A DNA stretch of 64,000 bases from CAYNWT01 sp964450955 (GTDB taxonomy: Bacteria > Planctomycetota > Planctomycetia > Planctomycetales > Planctomycetaceae): assembly GCA_964450955.1 (NCBI GenBank), contig CAYVFI010000018.1, positions 68,648 through 132,647 on the forward strand. Reading direction: 5' to 3'. Shown one piece after another: positions 57,757 through 64,000 of this stretch (positions are counted from its first letter, which is position 1; the number at the start of each line of letters is the position of its first letter). A program made the position numbers and the translations under genes. The notes under the pieces are model-generated. The model did no database searches, was not told where the DNA came from, and was given only the letters and a program-made list of their open reading frames with translations.

Positions 57757-58029
57757 ATGAAGAACACGGACCATCTGACCGAAGCCGACATCAGCCGGAT
57801 TATCATGATGGCGTGGGAAGATCGGACCAGTTTTGATGCCATTCAGCAGCAGTTTGGGCTGACGCCGGGCGACGTGATTAAGCTCATGCGGCGTGAGATG
57901 AAGTCGCGTTCTTTCAAGATGTGGCGAAAGCGAACGGCCGGCCGCACGACGAAGCATGAAGCTCACTTCAACCAAACCGAACGCGGCAAACAGCCACGAC
58001 GCTTTCGAGCGAAATCCCAGCGCGGCTAG
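57757..58029 (+). CDS. DUF2805 / TIGR03643 family protein
   Basis: 90 residues from ATG 57757 with AAGG ahead; ATG 57718 would add 13 residues without a ribosome site. Conserved core: LTEADISRIIMMAWEDRTSFDAIQQQFGLTPGDVIKLMRREMKSRSFKMWRKRTAGR. The helical part looks like a helix-turn-helix, followed by a very basic tail (QPRRFRAKSQRG), so nucleic-acid binding is plausible. The family often lies near photolyase/cryptochrome genes in other bacteria, as far as I recall. Confidence 0.85.
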   Translation: MKNTDHLTEADISRIIMMAWEDRTSFDAIQQQFGLTPGDVIKLMRREMKSRSFKMWRKRTAGRTTKHEAHFNQTERGKQPRRFRAKSQRG

Positions 58030-58101
58030 CGACTCGGTTCGGAAAGACGCCGTCGTGGCCGTTACACTGTCAGTGTCCTGCGTGGGTAATGGCACCGAGT
58101 A

Positions 58102-59028
58102 GTGAATCAACAATGCTTTGAAATTGAAGTCGGTGACGACTTCCAGCTTCGGCCGACGTTTCGGCTGGCCGCTATGGGTTCGCGAGATCTGACGTGTCGA
58201 GTTACGGACGAACAAATTGAGCAGACGTTTGTGACGCCGCAGGGCCCGGCGATCCTGAGTGCGGTCGTTGCGAATGGGATTGCTGATTGCACCGTGCAGG
58301 GCGACGGGGCAGAGTATCTCGTTCCGGGAATGGCCAACTACTTTGGCGCGAGTGATTCGGTGGTTGGGTTTGCTCCGACTGGAAAAATGGAACGACTCGC
58401 AAAGCAGTTTGCCGGCACCCGGCTGCCGCGGAGTCCGGTTTTGTTTCATCGGCTTGTTCAAATTGTCCTGCAACAGCTTGTCAGTTGGGACGATGCCGCG
58501 GCCACCTGGAAAAGCCTTGTCCGCACCTACGGAACTCCGGTCGCAGACTGCGCCCAATTCAGTTCGGTTCAGGATTCGGAACTCTTCATCGCTCCCGAAC
58601 CCAAACGCATTGCCGAACTCGGCTACTACGACCTTGTCGCGTGCGGCGCGATTCCGAAGCAGGCTCGATTGATTCTGCACTTGGCGAAACAGGCCGGGCG
58701 CATTGAACGACTCAGCGCCGACCCGCCGAAGTTGATTCGGTTCCTTGAACAGATTCGAGGAATCGGTCCGTGGAGTATCGCGTGTCTGCGAGGCTTTGTC
58801 CTGGGCGAGCCCGACGTCCTGATTACTGGCGACTATGGAATGCCGCACTACGTTTCATGGTTTCTGGAAAAGAAACCGCGCAGTGACGATGCTGAGATGG
58901 AAGTTCTGTTGTCACCCTTTGCTGGCCACCGCTTTCGGGTGCTGCACATGATTATGCAAAGCGGCATCAAACCACCACGCTACGGCCCCAAGATGCGAAG
59001 TAACCGCTGGAAGAACAAACCGTGGTAG
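58102..59028 (+). CDS. AlkA-like DNA-3-methyladenine glycosylase
   Basis: 308 residues from GTG 58102. The first half is a beta-rich domain of AlkA-N type (FEIEVGDDFQLRPTFRLAAMG). The second half has the HhH-GPD fold: QIVLQQLVSWDDAAATWKSL, then the hairpin LEQIRGIGPWSIACLRGFVLGEPD, and the catalytic Asp in LITGDYGMPHYV. It removes alkylated bases to start base-excision repair. It follows the DUF2805 gene by 72 nt and is likely co-transcribed with it. Starts of nearby longer antisense frames are not credible. Confidence 0.9.
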   Translation: MNQQCFEIEVGDDFQLRPTFRLAAMGSRDLTCRVTDEQIEQTFVTPQGPAILSAVVANGIADCTVQGDGAEYLVPGMANYFGASDSVVGFAPTGKMERLAKQFAGTRLPRSPVLFHRLVQIVLQQLVSWDDAAATWKSLVRTYGTPVADCAQFSSVQDSELFIAPEPKRIAELGYYDLVACGAIPKQARLILHLAKQAGRIERLSADPPKLIRFLEQIRGIGPWSIACLRGFVLGEPDVLITGDYGMPHYVSWFLEKKPRSDDAEMEVLLSPFAGHRFRVLHMIMQSGIKPPRYGPKMRSNRWKNKPW

Positions 59029-59117
59029 CAAATGGGCCGTGGCTTCTATCGCTGCAGTCGTGGTAGTTCCCCTGTATGCTGGGCGGGTCCTGAATCTAAT
59101 TACCGAGACGGCCCGGA

Positions 59118-61757
59118 ATGATCCGACACCTCGCGATTCTGCTGCTCACAACTTGCTTTCCGTTTTCGGTGCTCGCGCAAGCGAAGCCAACGGAAGAGCC
59201 AGCGATGCTCAAGTGGGGCGAACTCAAAGGCGCTCCGTTGCCGGGTAAACTTGGAGTGGCCGGGCCGTTTGCCGGCTATCACAACGGGGCGCTGATTGTG
59301 GCAGGGGGAGCCAACTTTCCGAACAAACCGCTGTGGGAAACCAGCAAGGTCTGGCACCCAACGGTGCAGGCTTTGTGGTCGAACCCATCTCAGCCGCTGT
59401 ACTGGACCGACTGTGATCCACTGCCGCGCCGACTTGCGTACGGAGCGGCAGTATCGACCAAAGATGGCGTGTTATGCATGGGTGGTTGCAACGACGAAGC
59501 CGTCATGGCGGCCGATGGTGTAACGGTCGTTGAATCACAGCCGGCGTACGCGGATGTATTTCTGCTTAGCTGGAACGATAAGACGCAGACGTGTTCGATG
59601 AAGGCGTATCCGTCTTTGCCGGAACCGGTTGCGTTCGGCGCGGCGGCGCTTGTGGGGAACACGGTTTACCTGACCGGCGGGCAAACTGGTTCCGGATTGG
59701 AGACCGCGACCAATCGTGTTTGGTCTTACGATCTCAACCAGGGCGATACGGGCAAGTGGAAAAATGTGAAACCGATTCCCGGTCCCACTAGAGCGTTCAA
59801 CATCACTGCGGCTCAGCACAACGGTTACAACGACGCGCTGTATGTGATGAGCGGGCGGCGAATGGAAGGCGAGGAGGTTCAATTCCTCAAAGACGTTTGG
59901 GAATACACGCCGGCGACTGATTCGTGGCGGCAGCGGAAAGACATGCCAACTTCCATGATGGCGGGAACCGGCGTCGGCTATGGGCAAAGTCACATTTTTG
60001 TATTGGGCGGCGCCGATGGTTCGATGTGGGGTAAAGCTGATGAGCTAAAAGACAATCATCCGGGCTTCCCAAAGAGATCGTACGCTTATCACACGATTAC
60101 CGACACGTGGGTCGATGCTGGTGAAACGCCCGCGAATCACGTGACCACGATTGCCGTGAACAACAATGGCACCATCTGGATTCCCAGCGGTGAAGTTCGT
60201 CCGCGGGTGCGTTCGCCCAAAATTTGGCGCGTGTGGCCGGTGCGGACCAAGCGCGACTTTGGTGCGGTGAACTACATCGTTTTGTTTGGGTACCTGGCCG
60301 CGATGGTGGGCGTGGGTTTGTACTTTGCGAAGAAGAACACGGATACCGACGCGTTTTTTCGTGGCGGCAAATCGATTCCGTGGTGGGCGGCCGGGTGCAG
60401 CATTTTTGCGACCATGCTAAGTTCGCTGACATACACCGGCGTGCCATCCAAAGCGTTCGCTCAGGATTGGGTTTACGCGGTCGGCAACGCGTTGATTCCG
60501 GTGGTCGCGATCATTGCCGTTTTTGTCGCGCTGCCGTTTTTTCGCCGGATCGATGCGACCAGCGCGTACGAGTATCTTGAGAAGCGGTTCAACCGTTCTG
60601 TGCGATTGTTCGGCAGTGCCAGCTTCACGCTGTTTCACATTTTTCGGATGGCGGTTGTGATGTCGCTGACCGGGTTGGCTCTGGCCGTCGCCACGCCGCT
60701 CACACCCGCGCAATCGGTGCTGTTGATGGGCGTGCTAAGCATCATCTACTGCACGATGGGCGGTATTGAAGCTGTCATCTGGACGGACACAATTCAAACG
60801 GTTGTGTTGCTGGGCGGTGCGTTGGTTGCGTTCGTAATGTTGCTAAGCGGAATCGAAGGCGGCTTTGCCGGGTTCGTTTCAACAGCTTCAGAATCCAACA
60901 AATTCAACATTGCGAACCTGCACTGGAGCGCGACTGACACGCAAATTGCGTTGTGGGTCATCATCGCCGGCGGCATCGCGCAGAATATTTCGTCGTACAC
61001 CGCGGACCAGGCAGTGGTTCAACGCTATATGACCACGTCAGATCAAAAGCTGGCCGCGCGGTCAATTTGGACCAACGCGCTGTTGGCGATACCGGCCACG
61101 CTGCTGTTCTTCGGAATCGGAACCGCGCTGTTTGCGTTCTATCAGTCGCATCCGGAAAAGCTGGATCCTCGCATGACGACAGACCAGGTGTTCCCACTGT
61201 TCATCGCCAGAGAAATGCCGATCGGTCTGGCCGGGTTGATGGTCGCCGGAGTCTTCGCGGCCGCGCAATCGACGGTTTCGACCAGTATGAATTCCACAGC
61301 CACAACCATCGTTACCGACTTTCTGCGCCCCTTCGGCGTGTTCGAAACTGAATCCAGTTACCTAAGCGCCGCGCGGTTCTTTACGTTTGCTATCGGGACA
61401 TTGGGAACCCTGTTGGGGCTTATGTTTGTGAACCCGGAAATCAAATCGCTGTTTGACCAGTTCATCAAAGTCATTGGTCTGTTTATGGGAGTGTTGGGCG
61501 GCCTGTTTGTTCTGGGGGCGATGACCCGGCGAGCCAACGGCCCCGGCGCGTTAGTGGGGGCGAGTGTTGGAGCCGCCACGATGTTTTGTCTGTGGAAGTT
61601 CACGAAGATCAACGGATACCTTTATACCGCCGCCGGCATCGGCACGTGCTTCGTCGTAGGCTACGTCGCCAGTTTGCCGTTTGGGCAGACGAAAGATATC
61701 GATGGGCTGACGGTGTACGCGAATGGCACGCTGGCAGCTGACAGTTCAGGGGTCTGA
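59118..61757 (+). CDS. Kelch-type propeller fused to sodium/solute symporter
   Basis: 879 residues. A signal-like hydrophobic start ([17 protein letters not shown]) is followed by a Kelch-type beta-propeller (about residues 30-370) with repeats such as [36 protein letters not shown] and [12 protein letters not shown]. This resembles N-acetylneuraminate mutarotase-type propellers. From residue 375 it is an SSS-family permease with about 13 spans ([82 protein letters not shown]). The natural inference is a periplasmic sugar-acid or sialic-acid epimerase tied to its own sodium-driven importer. Confidence 0.9.
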   Translation: MIRHLAILLLTTCFPFSVLAQAKPTEEPAMLKWGELKGAPLPGKLGVAGPFAGYHNGALIVAGGANFPNKPLWETSKVWHPTVQALWSNPSQPLYWTDCDPLPRRLAYGAAVSTKDGVLCMGGCNDEAVMAADGVTVVESQPAYADVFLLSWNDKTQTCSMKAYPSLPEPVAFGAAALVGNTVYLTGGQTGSGLETATNRVWSYDLNQGDTGKWKNVKPIPGPTRAFNITAAQHNGYNDALYVMSGRRMEGEEVQFLKDVWEYTPATDSWRQRKDMPTSMMAGTGVGYGQSHIFVLGGADGSMWGKADELKDNHPGFPKRSYAYHTITDTWVDAGETPANHVTTIAVNNNGTIWIPSGEVRPRVRSPKIWRVWPVRTKRDFGAVNYIVLFGYLAAMVGVGLYFAKKNTDTDAFFRGGKSIPWWAAGCSIFATMLSSLTYTGVPSKAFAQDWVYAVGNALIPVVAIIAVFVALPFFRRIDATSAYEYLEKRFNRSVRLFGSASFTLFHIFRMAVVMSLTGLALAVATPLTPAQSVLLMGVLSIIYCTMGGIEAVIWTDTIQTVVLLGGALVAFVMLLSGIEGGFAGFVSTASESNKFNIANLHWSATDTQIALWVIIAGGIAQNISSYTADQAVVQRYMTTSDQKLAARSIWTNALLAIPATLLFFGIGTALFAFYQSHPEKLDPRMTTDQVFPLFIAREMPIGLAGLMVAGVFAAAQSTVSTSMNSTATTIVTDFLRPFGVFETESSYLSAARFFTFAIGTLGTLLGLMFVNPEIKSLFDQFIKVIGLFMGVLGGLFVLGAMTRRANGPGALVGASVGAATMFCLWKFTKINGYLYTAAGIGTCFVVGYVASLPFGQTKDIDGLTVYANGTLAADSSGV

Positions 61758-61895
61758 CCACGAATGCAACTGGCGGCATGCGTGTGGATGAGCCGTTGAG
61801 TCGCTATTCTACGTGCTCGCAAAAGGCGTTGCGGTTCCCTCCGCACCCGTTGCGGTTTACGAAGCTCACCTCCCACCTTTGCAGGAACTCAATCC

Positions 61896-63398
61896 ATGAA
61901 GTTCACCCGTCTTTGTTTCGCGCTGCTAATGCCGCTCGCGCTCGCGTCGTTCGCTCAGGCTCAGGAAGAGCCGAAGAAAAGCGGGCTGCCTCCCGAAGGC
62001 TACGATCATTCAGAAACCGAACCGATACCTGGTCAGCGCTGGAATGTTCATGACAAAGATCGCCCTGAACCGGGCATCATTACTCCGGGAACCGCCAGCA
62101 CCGCGGACGCTCCGGGTAAGGCTCCATCAGATGCGATCGTGTTGTTTGACGGAACCGACCTGAAGCACTGGCGAGCCGGCAACGGTGAAGACGCCAGGTG
62201 GAAGGTCGAAGACGGCTACATGGAAGTCAACGGAACCGGAACCATCAAAACGGCCGAATCGTTTGGTAGCTGTCAGTTGCATGTGGAATGGGCTTCACCG
62301 GCTGAACCGAAAAGCAAAAGCCAGGGTCGCGGCAACAGCGGTGTGATGCTGATGGGCAAGTACGAGATTCAGGTTCTGGATTCATTCAACAACCGGACAT
62401 ACTCAGACGGCCAGGCATCAGCGATTTACGGGCAGTACGCACCCATGGTCAACGCCTCGCGCGGTCCGGGTGAATGGCAAACCTACGACATCATCTTCGA
62501 CGCGCCGGAATATGCTGACGGCAAGTGCACGAAGCCGGGGTACCTAACCGTGCTGCACAACGGTGTTTTGGTTCATCATCACCGTGAGAGCCTGGGACAG
62601 GTCTCGCACAAGTTTGCTCCAAAAAACAAACCGCACGCAGCGAAGCTACCGCTACAACTGCAGGATCACGGCAACCCGGTTCGGTTCCGTAACATCTGGA
62701 TCCGACCGCTCAAGACTTCAACAGAACTGGCCAAGGCCGATATGGCGATGGCGGCAGGCGACGCAGTTGGAGAAGCTGTCTTAGCCAAAGACTTCAAAGT
62801 CATCGACGTCGAATTCAAGACAACCAAGGGTACTTTCGTTGTCGAAGTCCATCGAGATTGGTCGCCGATTGGCGCTGACCACTTCCTTGATCTTGTGACG
62901 CAAAACTTCTACGACAACGTCGGGTTCTTCAGAGCCGTGCCGAACTTCATGGTTCAGTTTGGCATTAGCGGCAATCCTGACATGCAAAAGAAGCTGGGTG
63001 AAGAAAACATCAAAGATGACCCGGTTGTGCAGTCCAACAAGCGTGGCTTTATCACCTACGCCAAGACAGGCGCACCGAACTCACGGTCCACGCAGTTGTT
63101 CATCAATTTTAAGGACAACGGTTTCCTTGATCGCCAGGGCTTCTCTCCATTTGGCCAGATCAAGGGGAACGGCATGGAGATTGTAGACAAGATCAATCAG
63201 GAATACGGCGAACCACCACGTGATGCGCAATTCCGCTTGAAGGAGAAAGGCAACGCATACCTGAAGGAAGAACTTCCAAACGTTGACTATCTGCAGACGG
63301 CAAGAATCATCGCCGTCGATGGCAAGAAGATTGACGCCAGCAAGATTCGATTCCGCGACGGCAAGATGTTTAAGAAGCAGGATGAGGTAGCCAGGTAG
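61896..63398 (+). CDS. Exported DUF1080 domain fused to cyclophilin-type peptidyl-prolyl isomerase
   Basis: 500 residues, ATG 61896 behind AGGAA, with a signal peptide (LCFALLMPLALASFAQAQ). Residues 80-275 are DUF1080, a concanavalin-like domain of planctomycete exported proteins: DAIVLFDGTDLKHWRAG, GRGNSGVMLMGKYEIQVLDSF, LPLQLQDHGNPVRFRNIWIRPL. Residues 300-475 are a cyclophilin: VEFKTTKGTFVVEVHRDWSP, FYDNVGFFRAVPNFMVQFGISG, STQLFINFKDNGFLDRQGFSPFGQI. Some binding-site residues differ from CypA, but the core FxxRAVPxFMVQ-type motif is kept. It is followed by a terminator. Confidence 0.92.
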   Translation: MKFTRLCFALLMPLALASFAQAQEEPKKSGLPPEGYDHSETEPIPGQRWNVHDKDRPEPGIITPGTASTADAPGKAPSDAIVLFDGTDLKHWRAGNGEDARWKVEDGYMEVNGTGTIKTAESFGSCQLHVEWASPAEPKSKSQGRGNSGVMLMGKYEIQVLDSFNNRTYSDGQASAIYGQYAPMVNASRGPGEWQTYDIIFDAPEYADGKCTKPGYLTVLHNGVLVHHHRESLGQVSHKFAPKNKPHAAKLPLQLQDHGNPVRFRNIWIRPLKTSTELAKADMAMAAGDAVGEAVLAKDFKVIDVEFKTTKGTFVVEVHRDWSPIGADHFLDLVTQNFYDNVGFFRAVPNFMVQFGISGNPDMQKKLGEENIKDDPVVQSNKRGFITYAKTGAPNSRSTQLFINFKDNGFLDRQGFSPFGQIKGNGMEIVDKINQEYGEPPRDAQFRLKEKGNAYLKEELPNVDYLQTARIIAVDGKKIDASKIRFRDGKMFKKQDEVAR

Positions 63399-63427
63399 TC
63401 GGTGATCGATTGTGGCTTAAGACGCGG

Positions 63428-63460
63428 AGGGCTGTTTGGGAAACCGGACAGCCCTTCTTT
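63428..63460 (+). terminator. Rho-independent terminator after the DUF1080-cyclophilin gene
   Basis: Eight-base-pair stem AGGGCTGT/ACAGCCCT (63428-63435, 63448-63455), 12-nt loop, then TCTTTG. It starts 29 nt after the stop. Confidence 0.7.
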
Positions 63461-64000
63461 GTCACTTGCCGCGGGGTGTCACATCGAACCGTTTCGACAA
63501 CCGTCATTGCTACCCGACAAAAAGTGCCGCTTGCCTCACTTCCTTCGCATTTTGCGGCCACTTGTCAAACAAGAACTATGTTAGCGGTCGCTAGCTTTAC
63601 GACTCCTCCGGCGAAATCTCTCTCTGATTCAAGCCGCTAAAACCTTGGAGGGTTGATTGGTTGTTCGTCGCGCAGCGGCGCGCGGTATGTGTGCAAACCT
63701 CGCGCGTGATGGAGCGTTCATGTCACATGGTTTGGCTTCTTCGTCGTTTTCTCCTCGACTGACTTTTCTGCCATTGGAACGCTGGTGTCGCGTGGGCGGT
63801 GTGCGGATTTCGTTGGCAACCTTTGCTGTGGCTCAAGATTTTTTCGTGTCTTTCGATTCTTTCGTGGTTCATCATGCTCGGTTGCGCTGTCCTTGCACGT
63901 CTTCTGGGGTGGAGGCCGTTTTGGTCGTTCAACGCGACCGCTAACATGGTTTTTACGCTGAGGCCCTTCGGGCACACCTTGGCTCTTTGGCAACGGGCCA
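63461..64000. other. Non-coding end region with inverted repeat and a CCACGAAA-type arm
   Basis: About 540 bases without a convincing gene. A perfect 14-bp inverted repeat (ATGTTAGCGGTCGC at 63579-63592; GCGACCGCTAACAT at 63934-63947) bounds about 340 bases. Inside, at 63841-63871, is TTTTTTCGTG followed by TTTCGTGGTTCA, a single arm of the repeat family seen at 37.7 and 48.1 kb. Frames reading through have no conserved motifs. Confidence 0.55.

Noticed and set aside
57646..58848. A 400-codon minus-strand frame
   Set aside because: It lies antisense to both the DUF2805 gene and the AlkA-like gene, whose motifs are clear. Its own product is low in conserved features and rich in Arg/Ser.
63657..63993. 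Overlapping short frames on both strands at the right end
   Set aside because: They read through a repeat arm and show no conserved motif.

Overview
The window looks like chromosomal DNA from a planctomycete (Planctomycetes/Planctomycetota). I judge this from gene content, not from any search. The markers are a secreted CxPSR sulfatase, Tat-exported Gfo/Idh/MocA and DUF1501 proteins, a PQQ-like propeller protein opening with the NWPHWRG-type start, DUF1080 and ThuA proteins, a PEP-CTERM protein and a surface protein with an LEPR-XLL-like N-terminus. GC content is moderately high and operons are short. Intergenic DNA is rich in hairpins and inverted repeats. I found no rRNA, tRNA, CRISPR array, prophage or intact insertion sequence.

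Layout. 1-5.4 kb: partial sulfatase, exported oxidoreductase, uvrB, PEP-CTERM protein. 5.6-8.6 kb: a same-strand catabolic cluster (oxidoreductase, TIM-barrel isomerase, deoC). 8.9-19.5 kb: exported or housekeeping genes (alpha/beta hydrolase, Gly/Arg/Tyr-rich secreted protein, small lipoprotein, GyrI-like protein, ThuA-DUF1579 pair split at a nine-A run, der, dienelactone hydrolase, PQQ-like protein, small membrane protein). 19.6-24.8 kb: minus-strand prpB-prpC-prpD (2-methylcitrate cycle) with pgi upstream. 25.2-29.8 kb: RND/MMPL permease, PilZ protein, large lipoprotein. 30.1-36.2 kb: sodA with a strong terminator, glycosyltransferase, BshC-like protein, TrmH/SpoU methyltransferase, and a coupled map-epmA pair. 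36.3-41.6 kb: sigma-54 response regulator with its histidine kinase, then DUF1501. 41.9-46 kb: replication cluster dnaN - DUF721/DciA-like - gyrB. 46-50.6 kb: LRR-like protein, aldo/keto reductase, nitrilase-family protein, secreted amidohydrolase. 50.6-51.7 kb: about 1 kb without convincing genes. 51.7-53.3 kb: RTX-repeat/CAP surface protein. 53.6-59.0 kb: a DNA-repair/redox island (FAD oxidoreductase, class II-type photolyase fused to a COG3380-like FAD oxidoreductase, two small conserved proteins, AlkA-like glycosylase). 59.1-63.4 kb: Kelch-type propeller fused to a sodium/solute symporter, then DUF1080 fused to cyclophilin.

The points I think most deserve attention are these: (i) the photolyase-oxidoreductase fusion and the island around it; (ii) the ThuA/DUF1579 junction, where the second domain has no usual start codon and lies in the -1 frame after A9; (iii) the multi-domain exported fusions; and (iv) a dispersed family of CCACGAAA/TTCGTGG inverted-repeat elements, one pair of which lies inside the two-component operon. 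All functional calls come from reading motifs by eye. Starts were moved to downstream ATG/GTG/TTG codons where the longest frame was implausible.
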